Below are positions 1 to 8,741 of a stretch of DNA of 64,000 nucleotides, piece after piece (position 1 is the stretch's first letter; each line of letters begins with the position of its first letter). The translations under genes were made by a program, and so were the position numbers. This DNA comes from Rhodothermales bacterium (GTDB lineage: Bacteria; Bacteroidota; Rhodothermia; Rhodothermales; JAHQVL01). The notes under the pieces were generated by a model that did no database searches, had not been told where the DNA came from, and saw nothing but the letters and a program-made list of their open reading frames with translations. The DNA lies in the NCBI GenBank assembly GCA_041391505.1, contig JAWKNW010000019.1:60089-124088 (forward strand), given 5' to 3'.

Positions 1-1277
1 GACTGGAAACTTCCGATAATGCCTTCCGCCGCAAAACGAGGGATGTCCGCCGGGTCGAAAAGCTGGATGTGGGCCAGGATGGGGCGTGCATCGCTAGGGC
101 CGTTCTGCCGGCGGGCATAGGCGAGCGCGTCGAGGCTCATCCGGATGGCTCGGTCTCCTATTGTATGGATGTGGATGCGGAACGAAGCGGCGTCGAGCGC
201 GGCCGCGAGCGAGTCCAGTTGGCCCGGCCGGAAGTTCGCCGTGCCGAGACTCGATGTCCCCACATAGGGCGCGAGGAGCGCGGCCGTGCCGGATTCGATC
301 ACTCCGTCCGCCATGATCTTTGCCGAGTTGACCCGGAAGAACGGTGTAGCCGGATACTGCTCGCGGACGCTGATAAACGAGTCGACCTGCGCGACGCCCA
401 GGCCGGCGTCGACGAACAGCGCAGCCACAACGCGGGCCGTCAGCGCGTCATGCGCATCCAGGGAGGCATAGGCCGCGAGCGTTTCCGGCAGCAGCGCGGC
501 CTCGTGGATGGTGGTAATGCCAAACCGATTCGCCATGCGCAGGGCGGTCTGAATGCCCGCTTTCCACTCGTCCTGCGTGTACGCCGGCAGCTGACGGGTG
601 ATCAACCGCACGGCGGATTCGCGCAACGTGCCCGAGGGCTCGCCCGAGCCGGCCTCGCGCATGATGCGGCCGTTGGGCGGATCGGGCGTGCTCCGGTCGA
701 TGCCGGCGGCCTGCAAGGCCCGGCTGTTCGCCCACGCCGAATGCCCGTCCGCCGCCACTAGGATGACCGGATGGTCGGGTGCGACGGCATCCAGCAAGTC
801 TTTGTGCGGATTGGCCTCCGGAAAGAGGGGCAAGGCCCATCCGCTCCCCCGGATCCAGCTCCCCGGCCTCGCGCGCTGCACGCAGCCCGCAATGGCTTCC
901 ACGACGGCCGACACGGTCTCCAGATCGTCCAGCAGGCAACCCGCCTGTTCGATGCCGCCGGTTGCGGGATGGGCATGCGTGTCGCGAAAGCCGGGGAGCA
1001 CCATACGTCCCCGGAGATCGACCACCCGCGTGCCGACAGCCACCCACGGGTCGGCGCCGGCATCGGAACCTGCATAGACGATGCGGTCGCCCCGAATCGC
1101 GATCGCGGTCAGCGGGGTGGGGGATGCCATCGTATACACGACACCGTTGCGCAGAACAAGATCGGCTGCGGGTGGAGCGGGCCGGCATCCAATCAGGCAC
1201 AGCAAGGTCGTGGCCAGGAGGAGACCGGCCGCCCGGCAGGTCAACCGGTGGAAGGTCGTGCGAGGAAGTCGGGTCAT
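1..1277 (-). CDS. Amidohydrolase family 3 (YtcJ-like) lipoprotein, C-terminus cut by window edge
   Basis: A metal-dependent amidohydrolase probably anchored as a lipoprotein; substrate unknown. Translation from the ATG at 1277 gives a signal peptide with lipobox LIGC (Cys about residue 31), then the small beta-sandwich typical of amidohydrolases (LVLRNGVVYTM), and the metal motif THAHP at about residues 100-104 inside LPGFRDTHAHP. A later IHTIGDRAI segment fits the second metal-ligand His of the YtcJ/LAF3 group. About 425 residues are visible; family members usually run to 530-580, so roughly 100-150 residues lie outside the window. The gene has no partner on this side; the next gene upstream is a winged-helix protein on the same strand. 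Family assignment is firm, substrate is not. Confidence 0.85.
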   Translation of the reverse strand, partial: MTRLPRTTFHRLTCRAAGLLLATTLLCLIGCRPAPPAADLVLRNGVVYTMASPTPLTAIAIRGDRIVYAGSDAGADPWVAVGTRVVDLRGRMVLPGFRDTHAHPATGGIEQAGCLLDDLETVSAVVEAIAGCVQRARPGSWIRGSGWALPLFPEANPHKDLLDAVAPDHPVILVAADGHSAWANSRALQAAGIDRSTPDPPNGRIMREAGSGEPSGTLRESAVRLITRQLPAYTQDEWKAGIQTALRMANRFGITTIHEAALLPETLAAYASLDAHDALTARVVAALFVDAGLGVAQVDSFISVREQYPATPFFRVNSAKIMADGVIESGTAALLAPYVGTSSLGTANFRPGQLDSLAAALDAASFRIHIHTIGDRAIRMSLDALAYARRQNGPSDARPILAHIQLFDPADIPRFAAEGIIGSFQ

Positions 1278-1350
1278 GGGCGCGGGATGCCAGTACACAG
1301 TCGAAAGGCCCACAACATAGGGCATTTCGCGGTGAAGAACGACGAGCCGG

Positions 1351-1809
1351 TCAACGCGGCGGAAGCTCGGGCTTCAATTTGTACCCGACGCCTCGCACCG
1401 TCTCTATCGCCTGGGATACGCCCACCGTCTTCAGCTTCAGCCGGAGGGAATAGACCTGGGCATCCACGACGTTGGTGCCGGTGTCGAAATGGATCCCCCA
1501 TACGTCGGCGAGGAGTTCGTCGCGCGAAAAGCACTGCCCCGGACTCCGCATGAAGTGCTCGAGCAACTCGAATTCGCGTCGTCGGAGCCGGATCGGCACA
1601 TGATCTACCAGGACCTGCCGGTACCGTCGATTCAGCCAGATCGTGCCGGCACGAAGCCAATCGCCCGGGGCGTGTCGACGGGATTTCTCGCGCGGGACGA
1701 GCCCTGACGCCGCCAATGTGGAAATGGTCGCGCCGTGTGCATAGCGCGTGGTCGGCGCATGGGAGGGGAGACGGCTGGAATCCGCAGATAAGTGGGATGC
1801 GTTCGGCAT
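1351..1809 (-). CDS. Orphan OmpR/PhoB-type winged-helix DNA-binding protein without receiver
   Basis: About 152 residues. The C-terminal two thirds read as a Trans_reg_C winged helix: a strand region (VLVDHVPIRL), the helix RRREFELLEHFMRSPG, the turn QCFSRDELLADVWG, the recognition helix around NVVDAQVYSLRLKLK and the terminal hairpin ETVRGVGYKLKPE. No receiver domain precedes it: the N-terminal 45 or so residues are low in conserved features, and the true start may be further in. It lies between the amidohydrolase and a divergent secretion operon whose first gene begins about 100 bp away, so regulation of that operon is possible but only inferred. It could be a full regulator of the receiver-less kind or the remnant of a two-component regulator. 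Confidence 0.75.
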   Translation of the reverse strand: MPNASHLSADSSRLPSHAPTTRYAHGATISTLAASGLVPREKSRRHAPGDWLRAGTIWLNRRYRQVLVDHVPIRLRRREFELLEHFMRSPGQCFSRDELLADVWGIHFDTGTNVVDAQVYSLRLKLKTVGVSQAIETVRGVGYKLKPELPPR

Positions 1810-1911
1810 GGCGGGTTTGGGGCTTGTGGATGGGAAGCTCTTTTCTCGTTCTAGACAGGATGAGGCCGCCCGACGTACCGTCTGTACCGTGCTTCGTTAC
1901 AGGAACGTTGC

Positions 1912-3480
1912 ATGTTAGGTGCACATCGCGGACAAAACGCTCCAGGCTGCCCATTTCATGTTCCGATCATGTCCGAGCCGTCCGGATGTGCGAAACTGTG
2001 GCCGTTGTCATTCCCGGTCATCGTTCCGCCGTCCATGGGTTCTCCGTCCATCGTCATAAGCCCCTCCGTCGACCCCGCTGCCATGGCGACGCTGCCGGCG
2101 TCGCTCGCCCTGCGACACCGGGTCGTGCCGCTTGCTCTGCGAGGCAGATACCTCGAAGTGGGCGTCGACGTCATGCCGCCACCCGACGTGGTGCGCCGGC
2201 TGATGCTGTTCACGGGGAAGTCCATCCACCCGGTTTTCCTGCCGCGGGAGGCGCTGAACGATTTGCTGCAGCGGCTCCAACCCGCCCCCGATCGGCCGAC
2301 GCATGCCGACCGAATCGACAGGGTGCGGCCTCCCGTGCGAGACAGCGGGACGGTTATCGAACGCGTCGAGGCCATCGTGCAGCGCGCCATCGATCGGAAG
2401 GCGAGCGATATCCATCTGGAGCCGGTGGAAGCCGGCCTGCGCGTGCGCTATCGGATCGATGGACGCCTGAACGTCGATCGGGTGTTTCCGGCCACAGCGC
2501 AGGATGAAGTCGTATCCCGGATCAAGATTCTATCCGGCCTGGATATCGCCGAACGACGACGGCCGCAGGACGGGCGTTGGTGTTTCGGTCGCGGTGCAAC
2601 GGAGATGGATATCCGGGTATCCTCGCTTCCCACGGCGCTCGGTGAGCATCTCGTCCTTCGCCTGCTCGATGGGCGGAGCGCCGCGCACGACCTGCCGGCA
2701 CTCGGATTCGCCGGTCGTGACCTCGCCGTCCTCGACGAGGCGCTGCACCTGCCTCACGGACTGATCCTGGTGACGGGGCCCACCGGAAGCGGCAAGACGA
2801 CGACGCTGTACGCCGCGTTGAGGACCCTGAATACGCCGGACGTGCACATCGTCACGGTGGAGGATCCGATCGAGTACCGGCTGGACGGGGTGAGCCAGAC
2901 GCAGGTGCACGCGGAGATCGGCTACACCTTCGCACGCGCGCTGCGCGCCTTCCTGCGCCAGGATCCGAACGTCATGCTGGTCGGCGAAATTCGCGACGCT
3001 GAGACGGCCGAGCTTTCCGTGCGCGCCGCGCTGACCGGGCATCTGGTCCTGTCGACACTGCACACCAACGATGCCGCCGCCAGTGTGACGCGCCTGGTCG
3101 ATCTCGGCGTCGCCCCGTTCCTCGTCGCCTCCTCGCTCCGGCTCGTGCTGGCGCAGCGGCTCGTCCGCCGCCGGTGTCCGGTGTGTATCGCTGCCGGCCA
3201 TCGGGCCGATCCGCCCGCCAGAGCGGGGGCGAAGAATGCATCCGATGACCGGTCGTGTCCGGAATGCGAAGGGGCGGGTTTTAGAGGCCGCACCGCGATC
3301 GTGGAAACGCTGCGGGTGACGGAATCGATCGCACGGCAGATCGTGGCGGGGGCCGACGCCGCGGAACTACGCCGGCTCGCGCGATCGGAGGGGATGCGTA
3401 CGCTACGGGAGGCCGCGACGGCAGCGGTTGCCGCCGGCGTGACGACGGCCGCCGAAGCCCATCGCGAAACCAGCCTCTGA
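1912..3480 (+). CDS. gspE: Type II secretion / type IV pilus assembly ATPase GspE (PilB-like)
   Basis: Cytoplasmic hexameric ATPase that powers pseudopilus assembly. With the ATG at 1912 the Walker A GPTGSGKT is at residues 289-296, the Asp box and Walker B region ends in VGEIRD (about 357-362), and a two-CxxC zinc motif is present (Cys 422/425 and 449/452), as in GspE/PilB. The MshEN-like N-domain is short: only the LPASLALRHRVVPLAL half is clear. The start is uncertain; an AGGA lies about 8 bases before the ATG at 1912, but ATGs at 1969, 2035 and 2083 are in frame and the first 57 residues look unconserved. It heads an operon running to 12087 with gaps of only a few bases. Confidence 0.93.
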   Translation: MLGAHRGQNAPGCPFHVPIMSEPSGCAKLWPLSFPVIVPPSMGSPSIVISPSVDPAAMATLPASLALRHRVVPLALRGRYLEVGVDVMPPPDVVRRLMLFTGKSIHPVFLPREALNDLLQRLQPAPDRPTHADRIDRVRPPVRDSGTVIERVEAIVQRAIDRKASDIHLEPVEAGLRVRYRIDGRLNVDRVFPATAQDEVVSRIKILSGLDIAERRRPQDGRWCFGRGATEMDIRVSSLPTALGEHLVLRLLDGRSAAHDLPALGFAGRDLAVLDEALHLPHGLILVTGPTGSGKTTTLYAALRTLNTPDVHIVTVEDPIEYRLDGVSQTQVHAEIGYTFARALRAFLRQDPNVMLVGEIRDAETAELSVRAALTGHLVLSTLHTNDAAASVTRLVDLGVAPFLVASSLRLVLAQRLVRRRCPVCIAAGHRADPPARAGAKNASDDRSCPECEGAGFRGRTAIVETLRVTESIARQIVAGADAAELRRLARSEGMRTLREAATAAVAAGVTTAAEAHRETSL

Positions 3481-3486
3481 GCGCGC

Positions 3487-5358
3487 ATGACCAGTCGATC
3501 CCTGCTCATCGTGCTGCTCCTCGCCGGGGCCGCCGCGGTCTCGGCCCAGGAGCGCGTGCCGGTCCAGGCGCCGGCCGACAGCGCCGAGGTGCCGGCCGGG
3601 GCGTTGGAGCGCCTGCGTGAACTCAACGTGCGGGACGCCGATCTTCGCGATGTGCTGCGGGCCATCGCGCGCCAGCATCGCCTCAACCTGGCTGTCGACG
3701 AACGGATCGAGGCGACCGTCACGCTGCGCCTGGCGGATCTCCCGGTCATCGAGGTGCTCGAATTCCTGGCTGCCGAATATGGGCTCGTGCTGGAGTGCAA
3801 CGGGGTGATCTTTCGCGTCCGCCCGCGTACGACGGATGCGCCTGCCTTTCGTCTGACGATTAGCGCAGCGCAGGGGCTTCTTTTCGCCGACGTGGCCGGC
3901 GCGCCGGTGGAAGACGTGGCGCGGGCGCTCACGGACGCCGCCGGCGTTGCGATGCTGGTGCACCAGGGCGCGAAGGGTATGGTGACCGGGTATCTCCAGG
4001 GTGTGCCGCTGGAGTCCGGACTCCAGTCGTTGTTCGAGAGCAACGGCTTTAAAGTGCGTGCGACGGCCGGCATCTACACCGTAGTCGAAAGCCGGCCGGA
4101 GACGAGGCCGGTTGAGGGCGGCGAAGCCCGGGTCAGCATCCGCGAGGGGCTGGTGGATCTCGATCTTCGGGACGCCGGGATCGGCGATGTGCTTCGCGAA
4201 GTGGCGGACCGGCTGGGGGTCGGTCTTATCCTGTATACCGCTCCCGAAGGACGCATCACGGCGCGCGCCGCAGGACTCAGCGTGGAACAGACCCTCGGCT
4301 ACCTGCTCAAGTCCACGGACCTGACCTACCGGCGGGAGGGCGACGTGTTTGTCGTCGGCGGCCGGCAGCTGACCGGTATCGCCAGCACCCGGCTCCTGCG
4401 GCTCCAGCACATCCACCCGAACGGCGTTGCCGAACGCCTCCCCGAGTCGTTGCGCCGCGCCGCTACCTTCGAAGTGATCGACGAACAAAACGCGCTGCTC
4501 GTGACGGCGCCGCAAGACCTGATCGCCGAAATTGCCGCCGTCATCGCTCAGATCGACACACCCACCCCGCAGATCCTGATCGAGGCGCTGGTGGTGGATT
4601 TTGAGCGCAGCGAGCTGAGCCAGTTTGGAGTGACGCTTGAGCGGAATGGCACGGACGCGCCCGCCGGCGAGACCTACGCATTCGGTGGAGGTAGCGATCA
4701 GGCCGGCGGCATCACCCTGATTGCCGGCCCACAGGCCGCCGGGCGCTATGTGGACGCGCTAACGGGACTGCTCGGTGTCGGCAGCATCGGCCGGCTCCCC
4801 TCCGACTTCTACCTCCGCGTGCAGGCTCTGGAGCGCCAGGGCAAGGTCCAGATCCGCTCGCGGCCTCGCATCGCCACGCTCAACGGGCACAAGGCGAGCA
4901 TCAGCGTGGGCACCACGCAATATTATATCCTCAAGACGCTTATTCCGTACGCGGCAGCCGGCCAGGTCAACGAGGCCGAACATTTCGAGCGGGTGGAGGC
5001 CAACGTCACGCTGGAGATAACGCCGTGGGTGGGGGCGTCAGGGGAGGTCACCGCCGAAATCCATCCCACATTCGCCACGCCGGTCGGCGTGCTGGACCCC
5101 CGGGTGCCGCCCACGATCAACAACCGGACGGTTCAAACCACCGTGAGGCTGCGCGAGGGCGAGACGATTGCCATCGGCGGACTCATCCAGGACGGGGAAT
5201 CCGAGGCATCCAACCGGGTGCCGGTACTGGGACGCATCCCGCTTCTGGGCCGACTCTTTCGCAACCGCCGTCGCGACGCACATCGCTCGGAGCTGGTCAT
5301 CTTCATCACCCCGCACGTCTTCTTCGGCGACGTGTATGAAATCGAACCGACACCATGA
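3487..5358 (+). CDS. gspD: Type II secretion secretin GspD (PilQ-like)
   Basis: Outer-membrane channel protein of 623 residues, close to the usual GspD length. It has a signal peptide (MTSRSLLIVLLLAG...VSAQ), a secretin/TonB-like short N-domain (LRELNVRDADLRDVLRAIA), repeated N-domains with the pattern VDLDLRDAGIGDVLREVA near residue 220, and a C-terminal secretin domain: the LIEALVVDFERSE strand, a gate region around residues 400-500, and the signature VPVLGRIPLLGRLFRNR followed by SELVIFITPHVF. It starts six bases after gspE and overlaps the next gene by four bases (ATGA). The fused N-domain pattern resembles PilQ as much as GspD, so the machine may be a T2SS/T4P hybrid. Confidence 0.93.
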   Translation: MTSRSLLIVLLLAGAAAVSAQERVPVQAPADSAEVPAGALERLRELNVRDADLRDVLRAIARQHRLNLAVDERIEATVTLRLADLPVIEVLEFLAAEYGLVLECNGVIFRVRPRTTDAPAFRLTISAAQGLLFADVAGAPVEDVARALTDAAGVAMLVHQGAKGMVTGYLQGVPLESGLQSLFESNGFKVRATAGIYTVVESRPETRPVEGGEARVSIREGLVDLDLRDAGIGDVLREVADRLGVGLILYTAPEGRITARAAGLSVEQTLGYLLKSTDLTYRREGDVFVVGGRQLTGIASTRLLRLQHIHPNGVAERLPESLRRAATFEVIDEQNALLVTAPQDLIAEIAAVIAQIDTPTPQILIEALVVDFERSELSQFGVTLERNGTDAPAGETYAFGGGSDQAGGITLIAGPQAAGRYVDALTGLLGVGSIGRLPSDFYLRVQALERQGKVQIRSRPRIATLNGHKASISVGTTQYYILKTLIPYAAAGQVNEAEHFERVEANVTLEITPWVGASGEVTAEIHPTFATPVGVLDPRVPPTINNRTVQTTVRLREGETIAIGGLIQDGESEASNRVPVLGRIPLLGRLFRNRRRDAHRSELVIFITPHVFFGDVYEIEPTP

Positions 5359-6731
5359 CGTGGCCCTTTCTGAATCGCACCTGTGCCGGCCTGTGGATCT
5401 CGGAATCCGCTGTATGCAGTGTGGATTTGGCGCGGGGTCCGGGCGGACTCCGGGGTTGCGGCTACGAGAAGGAGCTGGTAGCCGAGGGAGACCTTACTTC
5501 GGCGCTGCGAAGGCTGTGCGAGCGCATGGACGCCACGCCGGATCGGTTGATAACCCACCTCGAAGACGCCTATCTGTGGCATGCCTTAGTATATCCGCCA
5601 CCGGGGTTGGACACTTCCTCGCTCGACACATGGGTGCAGGCGGAGGCGGACGCACGGCTTCCTGAAGGTCTTGTGCTCGATGCGCTGGTTCTCCGCTGGA
5701 CCCGGCTCCAGGACGCCGGCGGAGCGCCATGTATAGCGGTGGTCGCTGCGCGTCCAGAGGCTATTGCCGAACGCGTGGACCTGCTGCGGGAGGCTGGACT
5801 AGACCCCTGGTCTATCGGAAGCCTGCCTCTGGAGATCGGCAATGCCTTCGCGTTCAGTCCCGTCTGGGTCGCGGGCTATTCCGTGGTCATTCGGAGGGCT
5901 GCAGGGGGAGACACGGTAACATGGTTCGAGTGTGGCGCACCGATCGGCGTCGATGAGGTGTTCGATGACGAGCAGTTGGAGCGCCTCGTCGGCGCCCGGA
6001 ACGGGAAGCCTCATCCGATAGCGGGTGTGGCGATTGGACGCCCGATGCCGAACGGAATGCCCACTTCCCCGGGGCAGCCGCTCGAACCGTTGATCGGGCA
6101 TGGGTTGCTCGACATGGAGGCGACGCCGGCGGCAGCCCTCGCGGTGGCAGGGCTGTGTCCCGGTCTGCCTTCCGTCAACCTGCTGGAGCCGATCCAGGTG
6201 CAGCAAGTCACCAATCGGATCGATCGGCGCGATGCCTTGCAACTGGGGATTTGCGTTGGAGCGCTGCTGCTGGTGCTGCTTGCTGGCGCCCTGATCTTAC
6301 GCGTCGCGGTCGAGCGACATCTGGCGGCCCGTGCGCATACCGCTGTCTCGCTGGAACCCGCCGCGCGGCGTCGCGCACGCGCAGCGGAAGCGCTGGAGGT
6401 CGAGCGGCAGCGCACGGCGCAGGGGCTTGCCCTGATCGCCGGTCGGTCGCGGTTAGCCGGCGTGCTCGATCGCATCGGGCGCGGCGTGCCGGCGCGGGTC
6501 AAGCTCGATGCCGTGTCCTGGGAGGGCGGCGAGGTCGCTTGCGTCGTTTCGATTCAGGGGCGCGCGGCGGACGCGGCGGAGGTGGCTGGATTGATCGAGA
6601 CGCTGGAGCAAGCGGAGGCAGGCCGGCAGGTGCAGTTGCGCTCGGCCGAAGCTGTCGGCGTGGGGGCCGAACGCTCGGTGCAATTCGCAATCGAGGCTGG
6701 GATCAACGGGTGCGACCGGCGGGGCGAATGA
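5355..6731 (+). CDS. PilM/PilN-like fusion (GspL-like) inner-membrane platform protein
   Basis: 458 residues. Residues 1 to about 280 resemble a PilM/GspL actin-like cytoplasmic domain in size and strand pattern (start GLWISESAVCSVDLARG, later CIAVVAARPEAIAERVDLLREAGL). A single membrane helix follows at about 296-318 (GICVGALLLVLLAGALILR), then a coiled stretch and a small periplasmic alpha/beta domain like PilN or the GspL C-terminus (VLDRIGRGVPARVKLDAVSW). In T2SS this protein links the ATPase to the inner-membrane complex. It overlaps gspD by four bases and is one base short of the next gene. Similarity to known families is weak, so the assignment rests mainly on gene order and topology. 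Confidence 0.7.
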   Translation: MTWPFLNRTCAGLWISESAVCSVDLARGPGGLRGCGYEKELVAEGDLTSALRRLCERMDATPDRLITHLEDAYLWHALVYPPPGLDTSSLDTWVQAEADARLPEGLVLDALVLRWTRLQDAGGAPCIAVVAARPEAIAERVDLLREAGLDPWSIGSLPLEIGNAFAFSPVWVAGYSVVIRRAAGGDTVTWFECGAPIGVDEVFDDEQLERLVGARNGKPHPIAGVAIGRPMPNGMPTSPGQPLEPLIGHGLLDMEATPAAALAVAGLCPGLPSVNLLEPIQVQQVTNRIDRRDALQLGICVGALLLVLLAGALILRVAVERHLAARAHTAVSLEPAARRRARAAEALEVERQRTAQGLALIAGRSRLAGVLDRIGRGVPARVKLDAVSWEGGEVACVVSIQGRAADAAEVAGLIETLEQAEAGRQVQLRSAEAVGVGAERSVQFAIEAGINGCDRRGE

Positions 6732-6732
6732 C

Positions 6733-7296
6733 ATGGGAGCAGGGTTGAATACGCTGCGCAACAGGCCCTGGTTGGCCGGCGCGATCGTCGGTGTCACGGT
6801 GGCGCTCGGGCTGATCGTGTTCGGCGTCGCCCCCCATCTGTATCAGACGCTCAAGCTCTACAGAGAGGCTGAGGCCCTGGACGCCCGTATCCGAGAAGCG
6901 GCTGACTGGGATGCAGAAGCCTCCCGTATGGACGCCGAGCGCATGCGGCTTGCAGAAGATACCGATACCCGGCTGGTGGCTCTTCCGACACTCGAAGAGG
7001 AAGCGATCCTGCTCCGGTTTGTCGAGCAGACGGCTGCTTCGACAGGCGTGCGCATCACGCGGTGGCGGCCGGCAGGCGTGCGACGCCTCGAGACCTACGC
7101 CGAACGCGAGATTTCGCTCACGGCATCGGGGCGTTTTCATGAGATTGGAAGGTTCGTGGATGGGATCGAACGGGCACACCTGCTGATACGCGTTGTGTCC
7201 GGCTCTATCCAGCGGACGCCCGCATCATCCGGCGAACTGCGTCTCGCCCTCATTCTGGTGGTGGCGTTCGCGTCAGGCGAGAGGGGCACGGGATGA
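6733..7296 (+). CDS. PilO/GspM-like inner-membrane assembly protein
   Basis: 187 residues: short cytoplasmic head, one membrane helix at about 12-35 (LAGAIVGVTVALGLIVFG), a predicted coiled coil (LKLYREAEALDARIREA through EASRMDAERMRLAEDT) and a ferredoxin-like periplasmic domain (LLRFVEQTAASTGVRITRW). This is the layout of PilO and GspM, which pair with PilN/GspL. Its GTG-rich end overlaps the next gene by four bases (ATGA at 7293). The call is by topology and position between the PilM/N-like and PilP/GspC-like genes. Confidence 0.65.
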   Translation: MGAGLNTLRNRPWLAGAIVGVTVALGLIVFGVAPHLYQTLKLYREAEALDARIREAADWDAEASRMDAERMRLAEDTDTRLVALPTLEEEAILLRFVEQTAASTGVRITRWRPAGVRRLETYAEREISLTASGRFHEIGRFVDGIERAHLLIRVVSGSIQRTPASSGELRLALILVVAFASGERGTG

Positions 7297-7781
7297 GTAT
7301 GCCGCGTGCACAAAAAACACGGTGGATGCCGGCGCTGCTCGGACTGGCCGCGGTGTCGATCTGGGGCTACAACGGCTTTCGGATCGCAGAGGCGATGTGG
7401 CCGGCGGCGAGTGAACGCATCGTGGTGGCCACGCCCGCGGATAGCGCGGCGCCGGCGGTATCGATTCCGGTAGACTCCCTGCCGATCTACCGGGGCGACT
7501 TCAGGGATCCTTTCGAGGACGATCGATGGCTCTTGAGGCCGTCATCGCATCCGGATTCGGCGCCGATGGTCGACCTGGCAGGGTACCGATTACGCGGCAT
7601 CATTGGCGCCACGGTCATCATCCAGTCGCCGGATGACTCGACGCACGTGGCGTCGGCCGGCGGCGCGCTCGGCACGCTTCGCATCCTGTCGGTGCACGGC
7701 GATCAGGTGGTATTGCGAAGGGCGCGCGCAACCCAACGCCTGTATCTGAACGACATGTCTAGACCTCAAGAGCCCCGTTGA
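7293..7781 (+). CDS. PilP/GspC-like pilot or clamp protein
   Basis: 162 residues with a single N-terminal membrane helix (about 12-30), a Pro/Ala-rich linker, a segment YRGDFRDPFEDD that recalls the RDPF motif of PilP, and a small beta domain (YRLRGIIGATVIIQSPDDS ... ILSVHGDQVVLRR) matching the homology region of GspC/PilP. In known machines this domain binds the secretin N0 domain and connects inner and outer membrane complexes. Coding overlaps the preceding gene by four bases. A second ATG at 7299 is equally possible as start. Confidence 0.65.
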   Translation: MSMPRAQKTRWMPALLGLAAVSIWGYNGFRIAEAMWPAASERIVVATPADSAAPAVSIPVDSLPIYRGDFRDPFEDDRWLLRPSSHPDSAPMVDLAGYRLRGIIGATVIIQSPDDSTHVASAGGALGTLRILSVHGDQVVLRRARATQRLYLNDMSRPQEPR

Positions 7782-7822
7782 TTACCCACCATGACCACGC
7801 AATTTACCCAGCCCGGATCGCC

Positions 7823-8248
7823 ATGAAGAGTCTCCTCGCCATGCCCCTCGCGCTGTCGCAAGACGACGGCTTTTCCCTCACCGAACTGATGGTGGTGGTG
7901 GTCGTCGTCGGCATCCTCGCCATGCTCGCGATACCGCGTTTTATCACGGTGACCACCGAAGCCAAGATGACCGAGGCCAGAATGATGCTTCGGCAGGTGC
8001 AAACGCTTCAACAGGCCTATCGGTACGCCCACGACCGGTATGCCGACGGATTGTCGGAGCTCGGGTTCGAGCAGGTCGCCCTGCAGACGGAGGGCGGCAC
8101 GGCGAGATACCGGATCGCCATCGAGCAGGCCGATGCCGGCGGTTTCGTCGCCACGGCCACGGCGGTCGTCGATTTCGACCGGGATGGTGTCTTAAATGTA
8201 TGGGAAACGGACGCCGCCGGCGAAATTCGCCTGCGGACGCCGGATTGA
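7823..8248 (+). CDS. gspG: Major pseudopilin GspG-like
   Basis: 141 residues from the ATG at 7823. The prepilin motif reads DDG|FSLTELMVVV with Glu at +5 and a following hydrophobic helix (VVVVVGILAMLAIPRF), then a helical region and a short beta part ending in FDRDGVLNVWETDAAGEIR. That Asp-rich end resembles the calcium-site loop of GspG. The leader of 16 residues is within the range for pseudopilins; an upstream TTG at 7778 would lengthen it and is less likely. It would be processed by the peptidase encoded just downstream. Confidence 0.88.
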   Translation: MKSLLAMPLALSQDDGFSLTELMVVVVVVGILAMLAIPRFITVTTEAKMTEARMMLRQVQTLQQAYRYAHDRYADGLSELGFEQVALQTEGGTARYRIAIEQADAGGFVATATAVVDFDRDGVLNVWETDAAGEIRLRTPD

Positions 8249-8267
8249 GGAAAACGGTTTACCGCGA

Positions 8268-8741
8268 ATGCTTACCTCCCTGTCCACCATCGAACTGACG
8301 CGATACGGCGTGCTCCTGGGCGCGTTGCTGGCCGCCGCCGGCATCGACCTCCGTACCCGCCGTATTCCGGACCCGCTCGTGCGCTGCACGGCCGCTGTCG
8401 GCATCCTGCTCGCAGTCTTCGATGGGTTGATGGCGCACCTTTTGGCCGGCGTCTCCGCTGCCGGCCTGGCGTGGCTGATGCGGGGGCTGGGCCGGGTACT
8501 GTTCGGAAGGGCAGGGATGGGCATGGGAGACGTCAAAATGGCAGGGGCGATGGGACTGCTCGCAGGATGGCCTGCCCTGTGGATGCTGTACCTCGCGATG
8601 CTGATCGGTGGATCGTGGGCGGGCGTTGGACTGGTCGGAGGCTGGCTGTCACGCGAGACGCACGTGCCGTTCGCCCCGTTTCTGGTGATCGGCGCGCTAG
8701 CCGGCATCGCCCTTCCGTTCTCCTCATGGTGGGGTGTATGA
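8268..8741 (+). CDS. Prepilin peptidase, A24 family, catalytic domain only
   Basis: 157 residues, polytopic. The two catalytic aspartates are visible: the first in AAAGIDLRTRRIPD near the N-terminus and the second in the GMGDVKMAGAMGLL motif (GxGD). It lacks the N-terminal zinc and methyltransferase domain of full PilD/GspO, so it resembles the short TadV/FppA-like form. It would cleave the leader peptides of the pseudopilins in this operon at the inner membrane. It sits between gspG and the GspK-like gene and overlaps the latter by four bases (ATGA). Confidence 0.85.
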   Translation: MLTSLSTIELTRYGVLLGALLAAAGIDLRTRRIPDPLVRCTAAVGILLAVFDGLMAHLLAGVSAAGLAWLMRGLGRVLFGRAGMGMGDVKMAGAMGLLAGWPALWMLYLAMLIGGSWAGVGLVGGWLSRETHVPFAPFLVIGALAGIALPFSSWWGV

